Source: Hydrogenothermaceae bacterium (GTDB taxonomy: Bacteria > Aquificota > Aquificia > Aquificales > Hydrogenothermaceae). From it: a stretch of DNA of 64,000 nt. A program made the position numbers and the translations under genes. The stretch covers positions 1 through 64,000 of the forward strand of contig WIAL01000049.1 in the NCBI GenBank assembly GCA_015519975.1, read 5' to 3'. Shown here piece by piece: positions 36,097 through 43,904 of the stretch (position 1 is the stretch's first letter; each line of letters begins with the position of its first letter). Below the pieces are notes generated by a model. It worked only from the letters and a program-made list of their open reading frames with translations, searched no databases and was not told where the DNA came from.

Positions 36097-37083
36097 TTAT
36101 ACCTCCTTATGCTTATGTTTAGGCTTAACAGCGTATTTATGAACTAATTTAAGTAAATCTGGTGCATCAAATTTAACAAGATGCGCATCAGCTTCAACCA
36201 TTTTAGCTTTATCAACAGTTGCTTTATCACTTAAAGAAGTATTTATTATAACAGGAATTTTTGAAAATTCTGGATGTTGTTTTATTCTTTTAGTAAATGT
36301 TAGTCCATCCATTCCAGGCATCTCAATATCTGATACAATTAATTGAACTTTATCTGTTATATCTACACCTTCCTCTTTTGCTTCTTGTAATAGTTTTTCT
36401 AAAATTTCTAATCCTTCCATTCCATTTTGGGCTTCTATTACTTCATGGCCGTCTTTTTCAAGAATTCCTCTTATTATTCTTCTTGCAACAGGAGAATCGT
36501 CTAATATTAATATTCTAAATTTACCTTTTCTTTCCACTTCTTCTTCAGGTACTTCTTCTGTAACTCCGAAAATTTTTATCATTCCAAGCTCATCTAGTAT
36601 ACCTTCAAAGTCAAGTAAAAGTAGTAGTCTTCCATCTTCTATTTCTATAACTCCTATAACTTTACCACCGAGCCTTTCATCAACACTTGGAGGAGGTCTT
36701 TTTATATCAGACCATCTTATTCTTCTGATTCTTTTTGCCTCATGAACCATAATTCCTACAACTTCTCTTAAAAATTCCATAACAATTACATACTTACTTG
36801 CATCTTCCGAAGGCTCTTTAATCTTCATCCATTTTGCAAGATTTATAATAGGTACAATCTCTCCTCTAATTTTTGCCATACCTTCTGCTTCAGGGGGAAG
36901 GCCAGGTGCTTTGATTATATTATTTGGTTTTAATATTACTTCTTTTACTTTTGCAACATTAACTCCCATAATCCATTCATATATACTGCCGTCTTCTAAT
37001 TGTTCATACATCCTAAAATCTATTATTTCAAGTTCATTTGATCCTGTTTCTAAAATCTTTGGTAAAAAATCCTTTTTTGCCAT
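36097..37083 (-). CDS. cheV: Chemotaxis coupling protein CheV (CheW-receiver fusion)
   Basis: A 328-residue protein with an N-terminal CheW-like domain (INLAKWMKIKEPSEDASKYV, VVGIMVHEAKRIRRIRWSDI) and a C-terminal receiver domain (FRILILDDSPVARRIIRGIL with acidic Asp pair; LIVSDIEMPGMDG with the phospho-accepting Asp; the Lys of VKFDAP). CheV links receptors to CheA and may buffer phosphate. CheV is common in Campylobacterota and in Bacillus. It is 2 nt from cheW. Confidence 0.94.
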   Translation of the reverse strand: MAKKDFLPKILETGSNELEIIDFRMYEQLEDGSIYEWIMGVNVAKVKEVILKPNNIIKAPGLPPEAEGMAKIRGEIVPIINLAKWMKIKEPSEDASKYVIVMEFLREVVGIMVHEAKRIRRIRWSDIKRPPPSVDERLGGKVIGVIEIEDGRLLLLLDFEGILDELGMIKIFGVTEEVPEEEVERKGKFRILILDDSPVARRIIRGILEKDGHEVIEAQNGMEGLEILEKLLQEAKEEGVDITDKVQLIVSDIEMPGMDGLTFTKRIKQHPEFSKIPVIINTSLSDKATVDKAKMVEADAHLVKFDAPDLLKLVHKYAVKPKHKHKEV

Positions 37084-37085
37084 TT

Positions 37086-37574
37086 TTATCCTCGTTTGTT
37101 AAATATTTTTTTAATATCCAGTAAAATTAGCAAATCATTATTAAGCATAACTACGCCTTTTATATATTCAGGATCGATGCCAACTGCATTCATAGGTGGA
37201 GGCTGAATATCTTCAGGAAAAATTTTAACAGCTCCTTCAATTTTATCAACAGATATTCCAATATTTCCAAGATCTGTCTCTACAACTATAACTGTAGCAG
37301 ATTCCAAATTTTCTTCTTGACCTTGAAGATTAAACATTTTCTTTAAAGAAACTACAGGTATTATATTACCTCTCAGGTTCATTACGCCCATTATGTAAGG
37401 TTTAGTCTTTGGAACAGGCGTTATTTCCACATCTGTTGTTATTTTAGTAACATCATTTATATCAACTCCAATCAATTCATCATTGAGCCTGAAAGTTATT
37501 ATCCTTTCTTCTCGGCTTATTTCCTCTTTTAGTTCTTTGATACCTACAACCTGCATCTCTCCATTGTTAGCCAT
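37086..37574 (-). CDS. cheW: Chemotaxis adaptor CheW
   Basis: CheW couples chemoreceptors to CheA. The 162-residue protein is a single CheW domain: FRLNDELIGVDINDVTKITT, then YIMGVMNLRGNIIPVVSLKK, and VDKIEGAVKIFPEDIQPPPM. It starts 1 nt after cheA. No receptor gene is present in this window, so the partners are encoded elsewhere. Confidence 0.95.
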   Translation of the reverse strand: MANNGEMQVVGIKELKEEISREERIITFRLNDELIGVDINDVTKITTDVEITPVPKTKPYIMGVMNLRGNIIPVVSLKKMFNLQGQEENLESATVIVVETDLGNIGISVDKIEGAVKIFPEDIQPPPMNAVGIDPEYIKGVVMLNNDLLILLDIKKIFNKRG

Positions 37575-37575
37575 T

Positions 37576-39549
37576 TTAAATTACCCCTACAATATTAGTT
37601 TTAATATCTTGTATTAAAGAATTTGGATCTACAATTAAAACTACTTTTCCATCACCTGTTATTGTAGCCCCTGCAATTCCTTTAACATCTTCCAGTAATT
37701 CTCCAAGAGGTTTTATAACAATTTCTTCTTCCCCAAACATCTCTTCTACAGCTATTGCAATATTTTTCTCTCCTACTTTTACAATAACAACGTAACGTTT
37801 TTCTTTCTCATCTTCTATTTCAAACAGTTCATTTAATGTAAATAGTAAAAATACTTCATCTCTGAGCATTAATGATTTAAAGTGTCCAACTCTTTTTACA
37901 TTTTCAGGTTTGTATTTGACTATTTCAACTACAGAGAATAAAGGTATGGCAAATATTCTATCGTTAACGGCAACCATAAGTGTCCTGATAATAGCAACAG
38001 TTAAAGGAAGTTTCATAATAATTTTTGTTCCCTGTCCAGGATGACTTTCTATTTCTATATTTCCTCTTAAAGAATGGATTGTTGATGCAACAACGTCCAT
38101 TCCAACACCTCTACCTGATACATCACTTACCTGTTCTACGGTAGAAAAGCCAGGCATAAATATAAGTTCAAAAGCTTCTTTATCTGACATATTTTCTGCT
38201 TGTTCTGGTGTTATTAAACCTTTTTCTATTGCCTTTCGTTTTACTTTTTCAGGATCTATACCTCTTCCATCATCTTCTATATAAATAATTATTCTATCTC
38301 CTTCCTGATATGCACCGAGCTTAATAGTCCCAACTTCAGGTTTACCTGCCTTTATTCTTTCTTCAGGAGGTTCAATTCCATGGTCTATAGCATTTCTAAC
38401 AAGATGTATTAAAGGATCTTCAAGTTTATCAAGAATACTTCTATCAATTTCTGTATCTTCACCTTCAAGTATAAGCTGTACTTTTTTATTTAATTTCTTA
38501 GCAAGGTCTCTAACAACCCTTGGGAATTTACTAAATATTTTCTTAACTGGCTGCATTCTGAGCTTCATTACAGCATCTTGTAAATCACTAACAGTTCTGC
38601 TCATTCCTGTAATAGATTCAATAAGCTCTTCCACTAATGGGTCTTCCTTTTGGGACAGTAAAGACGCAAGTTTTACAATTCTGTTTCTATCTAGAACAAG
38701 TTCACCAACAAGGTTCATAAGTGCTTCAACCCTTTCAACATCAACTCTTATTACATCTTCTTTTTTCTCTGATTTTTTCTTTTGTTGTGGTTTCGCACTT
38801 TTAGCTTTTTCCTCTTTTCGAGGAGCTTTTTGTTCTTTTACTTCTGGAGTTGCTTGAGTCTCTTTTTTTTCCCCGGCAGGTTTAGAAGCTTCTTTGGGCT
38901 TAATTAAATCCTTTATATCTTTTCCTTCTTCTATAAGTTTTTCAAGCTTTTCAATTACAGACATCGGAGGTCTTTCAGCTGGTGGCAGAAGAATTATATC
39001 CTCAAGCAACTCTTCTAAATTTTTAGCTCCAAAAGTAGTTATAAGATCCTTTATATCTTCATCTACTCCTTCTACAAATTCATATTCTTCAGGAGTTGTT
39101 TTTTCTTTCTCACTTTCACCACTTTGCTGTACCGAAGGAATTTCTTTTCCTTCTAATATAGCCTGTAATTTTTCTGATATTTCCCTTACTTCATCTTCAT
39201 CCGGAATCTCCATATCTTCTCTAAGCCTATATATCCCCTCTTTTAGTTTATCTATTCCTTCCAAAATAATATCCATCATATCAGATGTAAGTTTAAGCTC
39301 ATCATTTCTAAGTTTATTAAAGATATCTTCTATTTTATGTGCTATTTCAACTATAGTTGTTAGGTTTAAAAATCCTGCCCCGCCTTTTAAAGTGTGAATT
39401 TCTCTAAAAATTTTGTTTAATAATTCTTTATCTTCTGGATTTTCTTCTAAGGCAATTAAATCATTGTCTAATTGTTCAATAATTTCATCAGCTTCAACCA
39501 AAAATTCATCCAAAATTTCTTTCATGTCCTCTGGAATGTTAACTTTCAT
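37576..39549 (-). CDS. cheA: Chemotaxis histidine kinase CheA
   Basis: The signal-transducing kinase of chemotaxis, 657 residues. Domains in order: HPt with the phospho-accepting His52 (REIHTLKGGAGF); a variable linker rich in Lys, Glu and Pro with one helical insert (about 155-245, NLEELLEDIILLPPAERPPM); dimerisation helices; the ATPase domain (LIHLVRNAIDHGIE, then IYIEDDGRGID and GRGVGMDVV); and a C-terminal CheW-like domain (ILVDPN-type end VVLIVDPNSLIQDIKTNIVG). No clear P2 CheY-binding domain can be read in the linker, which would be unusual. Confidence 0.96.
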   Translation of the reverse strand: MKVNIPEDMKEILDEFLVEADEIIEQLDNDLIALEENPEDKELLNKIFREIHTLKGGAGFLNLTTIVEIAHKIEDIFNKLRNDELKLTSDMMDIILEGIDKLKEGIYRLREDMEIPDEDEVREISEKLQAILEGKEIPSVQQSGESEKEKTTPEEYEFVEGVDEDIKDLITTFGAKNLEELLEDIILLPPAERPPMSVIEKLEKLIEEGKDIKDLIKPKEASKPAGEKKETQATPEVKEQKAPRKEEKAKSAKPQQKKKSEKKEDVIRVDVERVEALMNLVGELVLDRNRIVKLASLLSQKEDPLVEELIESITGMSRTVSDLQDAVMKLRMQPVKKIFSKFPRVVRDLAKKLNKKVQLILEGEDTEIDRSILDKLEDPLIHLVRNAIDHGIEPPEERIKAGKPEVGTIKLGAYQEGDRIIIYIEDDGRGIDPEKVKRKAIEKGLITPEQAENMSDKEAFELIFMPGFSTVEQVSDVSGRGVGMDVVASTIHSLRGNIEIESHPGQGTKIIMKLPLTVAIIRTLMVAVNDRIFAIPLFSVVEIVKYKPENVKRVGHFKSLMLRDEVFLLFTLNELFEIEDEKEKRYVVIVKVGEKNIAIAVEEMFGEEEIVIKPLGELLEDVKGIAGATITGDGKVVLIVDPNSLIQDIKTNIVGVI

Positions 39550-39573
39550 AACCTTTCCTCTCTCAAAATAAAT

Positions 39574-40110
39574 TTATAATCCAAATTCCTTTAAGATATC
39601 ATCAACATCATCTTGTTTAACTTCTTTTTCCCATTCAAGTTCTTCAAGTTTTTTTCTAAATTCTTCTCTTTTTTCTTTAAAATCTTCATCAGATATACCA
39701 AGTAAAAGCAGTATTTTTAATATCCTTTTTTCAATATCTTGAAGAAAATCTAAAACTTTATTTACCCTTTGCGAAATTATATCTTGAAACTCCATTAATG
39801 TTATACTTTCTGTTAAAATTTTTATTGAGTCTTCTATTATCTTCTTTTGCTCTTGGACTATTTCTTTATCGGCAATGTTCTCTAATTTTTTATTAAGCTC
39901 CAACATCTTTTCTAAATTGCTTAAAACAGTATTGATATTGTTTATTAATTTTTCTACAGAAGATTTGCTTTCTTTTACAACCAAATTAAGGTGGTTTTTT
40001 ACAACTTCAAATCCTTCTTTTTTTACGCCAAGATCAGATGCTTCTTCTTTATATTTTTCTATTACCATAATGAGATTTTTTACTTCTTCTAATATGCTTT
40101 TATTTTCCAT
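39574..40110 (-). CDS. cheZ: CheZ-like CheY-P phosphatase
   Basis: A 178-residue, almost wholly helical protein preceding cheA. Two features match CheZ: the helix LMEFQDIISQRVNKVLDFLQ, resembling the AQDFQDLTGQV active-site segment, and the C-terminal peptide QDDVDDILKEFGL, which resembles the CheY-binding tail VDDLLASLGF. CheZ removes phosphate from CheY-P. By eye the residue aligning with the active-site Gln of the proteobacterial enzyme is Met here, so catalytic competence is uncertain. Other candidates for this place, such as an unknown coiled-coil chemotaxis protein, are less likely. Confidence 0.75.
   Translation of the reverse strand: MENKSILEEVKNLIMVIEKYKEEASDLGVKKEGFEVVKNHLNLVVKESKSSVEKLINNINTVLSNLEKMLELNKKLENIADKEIVQEQKKIIEDSIKILTESITLMEFQDIISQRVNKVLDFLQDIEKRILKILLLLGISDEDFKEKREEFRKKLEELEWEKEVKQDDVDDILKEFGL
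39866..39892 (-). promoter_or_regulatory. Exact sigma28 consensus inside cheZ, upstream of cheA
   Basis: On the minus strand TAAA (39889-39892), 15 bases, then GCCGATAA (39866-39873): a perfect match to the FliA consensus. It lies in the cheZ coding sequence about 320 nt before the cheA start and points into cheA-cheW-cheV-cheY, so it could drive the chemotaxis genes separately from cheZ. Confidence 0.5.
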
Positions 40111-40153
40111 TTATAACCTCTTTTCATTAATACATAATATTTTAATACTATAG

Positions 40154-40180
40154 ATTTCGGAAAAAAATTGCAATTATTTA
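40154..40180 (-). promoter_or_regulatory. Candidate sigma28 promoter for cheZ and the downstream locus
   Basis: On the minus strand TAAA (40177-40180), 15 bases, then TCCGAAAT (40154-40161). It sits in the divergent gap between cheZ and flgN, 44 nt upstream of the cheZ ATG. The same -10 variant (CCGAAAT) occurs before the FliK-like gene, and TCCGA occurs before flgL. Confidence 0.5.
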
Positions 40181-40202
40181 AGATTTGATTTAAATTTAAA
40201 GT

Positions 40203-40547
40203 ATGGATTTAAAAGATAAACTCACAGCATTCAAAGAAAGTTTAGAAAAAGAATATCAGTTACTTCTCAAGTTAAACAATCCTCAAGAACTGTTAAATGT
40301 TATTGAAGAAAAAAAGAAAATAATGTCAGAACTATCTAAATACAATAAGGAAGATTTTGAAAAATATGTTGAGCTATTAAAAGAGATTGAATTTTTAAAT
40401 AAAAGAAATTTAAATCTTGCAAATAACAACATGGCTTTTATAGATGAACTTTTCTCAGCTATATTTGAAGAAGATATTGAAAAATACAACCCTTACGGCG
40501 AAATATCTCAGGGACAAAAAAGCGGTATATTTAATAAAAAAATATGA
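40203..40547 (+). CDS. flgN: FlgN-type export chaperone (probable)
   Basis: A 114-residue acidic, helical protein encoded directly upstream of flgK and flgL. The pattern EEKKKIMSELSKYN, then FLNKRNLNLANNNMAFIDEL followed by FSAIF and a Tyr-Gly-containing tail, is like FlgN, the cytosolic chaperone that delivers FlgK and FlgL to the export gate. Position supports this strongly. No Shine-Dalgarno precedes the ATG; a TTGCAA (40168) and TAAATT (40191) pair at 17-bp spacing would give a nearly leaderless message. Confidence 0.75.
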   Translation: MDLKDKLTAFKESLEKEYQLLLKLNNPQELLNVIEEKKKIMSELSKYNKEDFEKYVELLKEIEFLNKRNLNLANNNMAFIDELFSAIFEEDIEKYNPYGEISQGQKSGIFNKKI

Positions 40548-40561
40548 TTTTATGCCGATAA
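40535..40561 (+). promoter_or_regulatory. Exact sigma28 promoter for flgK
   Basis: TAAA (40535-40538), 15 bases, GCCGATAA (40554-40561): a perfect match to the FliA consensus, ending 39 nt before the flgK ATG. The -35 lies in the last codons of flgN, so flgK and flgL can be expressed from here after FliA activation. Confidence 0.8.
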
Positions 40562-40600
40562 TATACTATAAGTATTAATAATTAGTAAACTGAGGTTGTC

Positions 40601-42367
40601 ATGTCAATATTTGGTCTTTTATCCCTTGGAAGTCAAGCTATTTTAACAAATCAAAAATCCATTAATATAACTAATGAAAATATAGCAAATCAATATTCTG
40701 ATGGATATGCAAGGCAAAATGTCTCTCTTCAAGATATCGTTCCTGAAGGGGTGGATATAAAACGTATAGAAAGGGTATTTGATAATGGTCTTTTTAAAAG
40801 ATATTTAAATCTAAATCAAGAAGTAAGTGGTGATGAAACATATACAAACTTATTATCAGAAATAGAAACTATGTTTAATGACATACAGGGTACAGGATTT
40901 TATGAAAATATAAATAAGTTTTTTAACTCATTTAGTGATGTAGCTATAAATCCTGATGATCCGTCTGCAAGAGATGCTGTTATATCTGCTGCAAACCAAC
41001 TAGTAGCAAATATAAGAGATACTTACAACTATATGACGAAAATAAGAGATGAAATTTCTCTTTCCATAAAGGATAATGTCAGTAGGGTAAATGATATTGT
41101 TAAAAATATTGCCCAGTTAAATCAAGATATTAAAGCATTTAGATTTGACGAGACAAGACTAAATAACTATTTAAACCAAAGAGATGCCTTATTAAAAGAA
41201 CTTTCTTCCTATCTTGATATAAAAGTTGTTTACAGAGATGACAATACTACAGACATATATACAGTTAAAGGTCATGCGCTCGTGACGTACGACCAGCCTT
41301 ATGAAGTAACATACGAGGCTAAAGAAGATGGTGTCATAATAAGAGTTGATACAACAGATTTAACTTCACAGTTCAAAAAAGGTCAAATAGGTGCAAAAAT
41401 AAAAGCTATTGATTTTATTAACAAAAAAATAAATGACTTAAATGATTTTACTGCACTTTTTACATCTTCTGTAAATAAAATTCACAGACAAGGATATGAT
41501 TTAGATGGAAATACAGGAATTGATTTTTTCAAAATATCACCTGACAGCTCGTTAAACTACATAAATGCTTCAAATATAGCATTAAATATAACTGACTATA
41601 AGCAAATTGCAGTTGCATCAGACCCAAATTACTTAAATGCAGATAACTCAATTGCAAAATCAATTTTTGCCTTAAAAGATTTCAATGAAATAACAACTAA
41701 AGTCAGCCAAACGGCAGTTTCTTCAACGGCAACATTTGGAAGCGGAAGTTTTGACTTAATTCTAGACAATCAAAAAATAGCAACTATAAACTATACAGCT
41801 ACAGATACGTTAAATGACATAGTAAATAAAATCAACTCAGCCCAAAATCTAGTTGTAGCTCAAACTTACGAAAATCCACCCTCAAGTGGAAACTTTTATG
41901 TTCAGCTTTATGCAAAAGACATAAAACTATCCCCGTCCATTAAAATACAAAATGACACAGGTAGCTTCAATTCTTCCATTGGAGGAATCGATAACTATTC
42001 ATCACTGTACAATCCTGAAGAAAAAACTCTTTTAACCACCCAGACAGGTCTTCAAATAGGAAGCAATTATTATAAAATAAGCAATGTTGATAATTTAAAC
42101 TTGCTTGACTCAAAATCTTTCCAAGAACTTTACACAAAAAGATTTACTTCAGAAATTGGATTTGAAATTTCAGATGCTAAAAATAGGCTTGAAGCAAATA
42201 AAAATTTAAGAGATGCTGTTCAAAATAAAATAGAAGAAAACTCCGGTGTTAACATAGATGAAGAACTTGTTAATTTGATGCAGTATCAAAGAGCTTACCA
42301 ATCTGCTGCAAAAATAATAAGCGTTACAGATGAACTGCTCCAAACTATATTAGGCCTTGTAAAATAA
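40601..42367 (+). CDS. flgK: Flagellar hook-associated protein 1 FlgK
   Basis: FlgK (HAP1) forms the first ring of the hook-filament junction. The 588-residue protein has the N-terminal FGLLSLGSQAILTNQKSINI followed by TNENIANQYSDGYARQ, the family block FFNSFSDVAINPDDPSARDA, and the C-terminal helix LMQYQRAYQSAAKIISVTDE with LLQTILGL. It is preceded by an exact sigma28 promoter and a GAGGTTGTC leader. The central variable domain is Ser/Asn-rich. Confidence 0.95.
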   Translation: MSIFGLLSLGSQAILTNQKSINITNENIANQYSDGYARQNVSLQDIVPEGVDIKRIERVFDNGLFKRYLNLNQEVSGDETYTNLLSEIETMFNDIQGTGFYENINKFFNSFSDVAINPDDPSARDAVISAANQLVANIRDTYNYMTKIRDEISLSIKDNVSRVNDIVKNIAQLNQDIKAFRFDETRLNNYLNQRDALLKELSSYLDIKVVYRDDNTTDIYTVKGHALVTYDQPYEVTYEAKEDGVIIRVDTTDLTSQFKKGQIGAKIKAIDFINKKINDLNDFTALFTSSVNKIHRQGYDLDGNTGIDFFKISPDSSLNYINASNIALNITDYKQIAVASDPNYLNADNSIAKSIFALKDFNEITTKVSQTAVSSTATFGSGSFDLILDNQKIATINYTATDTLNDIVNKINSAQNLVVAQTYENPPSSGNFYVQLYAKDIKLSPSIKIQNDTGSFNSSIGGIDNYSSLYNPEEKTLLTTQTGLQIGSNYYKISNVDNLNLLDSKSFQELYTKRFTSEIGFEISDAKNRLEANKNLRDAVQNKIEENSGVNIDEELVNLMQYQRAYQSAAKIISVTDELLQTILGLVK

Positions 42368-42378
42368 TTAGAATAATC

Positions 42379-42405
42379 TAAAATTTATATAGGAATTTCC
42401 GATAA
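42379..42405 (+). promoter_or_regulatory. Sigma28 promoter for flgL
   Basis: TAAA (42379-42382), 15 bases, TCCGATAA (42398-42405): one mismatch from the FliA consensus, located in the 71-nt gap between flgK and flgL, ending 33 nt before the flgL ATG. Confidence 0.72.
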
Positions 42406-42438
42406 TATGTATAAAATTTTAAATCAAGGTTTTTGGCT

Positions 42439-43707
42439 ATGAGAGTGCCTGATATATCCTTTTACAATACGTTTATAAAAAATAACGAGATAAAAGAAAA
42501 TAAGTTATTAAAATATACAAATCAACTTTCATCAGGTAAAAAAATACTTCAGCCTTCAGATAATGCTGTTGATTCAGCTAAATCTCTGAGACTAGGCAAA
42601 ATTATAGATGACATTTCTACCTACAATAGAAATATGGATCAGGTACAGGCAGTACTTGAAACTGCGGAAAGTACACTTGGAAATATTGTAGATGTTTCTC
42701 AGGAAGCAAGGGTTCATATTATTCAGACTTTAAACACAGGTGTTATGGATGCAGAAGATGCTCAGATTTTAAAAGATTATTTTCAAAGCATTAGAGATTA
42801 TATAATTAAACAAGCTAACGTATCAGTTGGTAATTCAAGAATATTTGGCGGTGTTAATGCTCAAATTGATCCTTTTAACACTCAAGGTATATATCAAGGT
42901 CAAACTTTAGAAACAAAAGTTCCTATATCTAAAGGTGTAGAGCTAAACACTACATTCAATGGTATAGAGTATTTAGGGACAATTCAATCTGGTGTATGGA
43001 ATGATGCTAATGCAGATAATAATGTTGATTTAACAGAAGTAAGTAATAAAATTGGAGTTGTTAAAGCTCTTGATGATATTATTCAGATAATAGATAGTGG
43101 AGATATTTATAAGCTCCATGGATATTTTTCAGATATGGGATATAACGATCCTAATAATGCTTTAGTTGGTGCTACCGAAAGTGGAACTTTAACAATAAAT
43201 TATGGAACCTATACTTTAAATGTAAACTATGATGGAGATACAACATCTCCAAATCCTTCTACACTTAATGAACTTGTAAATGCTATAAACACAGATCCAA
43301 CAAACCAGTATATTGAAGCATTTGTATTTCAGGATAAAGACGGTGTGTACAGGCTTGGACTTGTTGCCAAAAATGATGCATCTATTCCAATTACAGTTTC
43401 TGACAGCTCTGGAGCTTTATCAAAAAGAATTGGAAATGTTTCGTCGATACTTGAGACATTTGATAAAGGATTTAACGGGGTAGCAGCAGCTCGCTCTAGA
43501 ATAGGAACTCAAATGTCTGTTATTGATGATTTAAAACCTCAAAATGAATTTTTACAAACAGTATTTTCCGAATTAAAATCAAAATTTGAAGATGCAGATT
43601 ATGCATCTGTAATATCTGAACTTGAAAAAGTTAGAACGTCTTATGAAGCATTACTTGCATCTTTTAATCAAAATAAAGATTTATCACTTTTAAATTTCCT
43701 TAAGTAA
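42439..43707 (+). CDS. flgL: Flagellar hook-associated protein 3 FlgL
   Basis: FlgL (HAP3) is the second junction ring, related to flagellin at both ends. From the ATG at 42439 it has 422 residues: flagellin-like N-terminus (LLKYTNQLSSGKKILQPSDN, SAKSLRLGKIIDDISTYNRN) and C-terminus (GVAAARSRIGTQMSVIDDLK, FSELKSKFEDADYASVISEL). The start at ATG has AAGGT eight bases upstream; a TTG two codons earlier is possible. It is longer than E. coli FlgL (317) through a middle domain. Confidence 0.92.
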   Translation: MRVPDISFYNTFIKNNEIKENKLLKYTNQLSSGKKILQPSDNAVDSAKSLRLGKIIDDISTYNRNMDQVQAVLETAESTLGNIVDVSQEARVHIIQTLNTGVMDAEDAQILKDYFQSIRDYIIKQANVSVGNSRIFGGVNAQIDPFNTQGIYQGQTLETKVPISKGVELNTTFNGIEYLGTIQSGVWNDANADNNVDLTEVSNKIGVVKALDDIIQIIDSGDIYKLHGYFSDMGYNDPNNALVGATESGTLTINYGTYTLNVNYDGDTTSPNPSTLNELVNAINTDPTNQYIEAFVFQDKDGVYRLGLVAKNDASIPITVSDSSGALSKRIGNVSSILETFDKGFNGVAAARSRIGTQMSVIDDLKPQNEFLQTVFSELKSKFEDADYASVISELEKVRTSYEALLASFNQNKDLSLLNFLK

Positions 43708-43715
43708 TGAAAATT

Positions 43716-43750
43716 AAAAAAGGCCTGGGAGCGGGGGATGGACTCCCAGG
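43716..43750 (-). terminator. Rho-independent terminator of the candidate small RNA
   Basis: Eight-bp stem CCTGGGAG (43743-43750) with CTCCCAGG (43724-43731) in the minus-strand sense, 11-base loop, then CC and TTTTTT (43716-43721), further T-rich sequence following. On the plus strand there is no T run after the stem, so it serves minus-strand transcripts. Confidence 0.6.
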
Positions 43751-43801
43751 AAATTAAGGTAGGTTTACAGCAGCAGAATCACCTGCATCGGCCACAGATA
43801 G
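43716..43801 (-). ncRNA. Candidate small RNA (GC-rich island between flgL and an O-methyltransferase gene)
   Basis: About 75 bases of roughly 55% GC stand out in a non-coding gap of an approximately 30% GC genome, a known sign of structured RNA in AT-rich thermophiles. On the minus strand a -24/-12 promoter lies immediately upstream and the island ends in a hairpin (CCTGGGAG...CTCCCAGG, 43724-43750) followed by CC and six T. The implied RNA is about 86 nt. Internal pairing (GCAG/CTGC, or AGGT/ACCT near 43761-43786) is possible. On the plus strand the AGGT helix extends with a G-U pair, so the opposite strand is not excluded. No known family was recognised. Confidence 0.5.
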
Positions 43802-43811
43802 TTTTTATATA

Positions 43812-43828
43812 AGCAAAATTTATGCCAA
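43812..43828 (-). promoter_or_regulatory. Sigma54 (-24/-12) promoter motif
   Basis: The minus strand reads TTGGCATAAATTTTGCT, matching YTGGCACGRNNNTTGCW at all specified positions except two (CG to TA), with the GG and GC doublets at the required 10-base interval. The expected start, about 12 bases past the GC, falls near 43801, exactly at the edge of the GC-rich island. Confidence 0.5.
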
Positions 43829-43855
43829 ATTTAAATTAATTCTTTTGAATGTAAA

Positions 43856-43884
43856 AATATTAAAAATTGTCCAATTTGGGACAA
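43856..43884 (-). terminator. Rho-independent terminator of the O-methyltransferase gene
   Basis: Minus strand: TTGTCC-CAAATT-GGACAA (43867-43884) followed by TTTTTAATATTTTTA. It lies about 20 nt after the stop codon of the methyltransferase gene, and upstream of the sigma54 motif, so the candidate small RNA is a separate unit. Confidence 0.65.
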
Positions 43885-43904
43885 AAGATTTCTTTTTGGG
43901 ACAA

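Noticed and set aside
43722-43793. Plus-strand riboswitch or flgL terminator in the GC-rich island
   Set aside because: No T run follows the stem on the plus strand, no downstream plus-strand gene lies close enough to be controlled, and I could not match any known riboswitch core. The minus-strand reading explains promoter and terminator better, though a G-U pair leaves some support for the plus strand.
43867-43904. Repeated GGGACAA near 43878 and 43898 as a direct repeat or att site
   Set aside because: The first copy forms the terminator hairpin with TTGTCC; the second is within a few bases of the methyltransferase stop and there is no mobile gene nearby.
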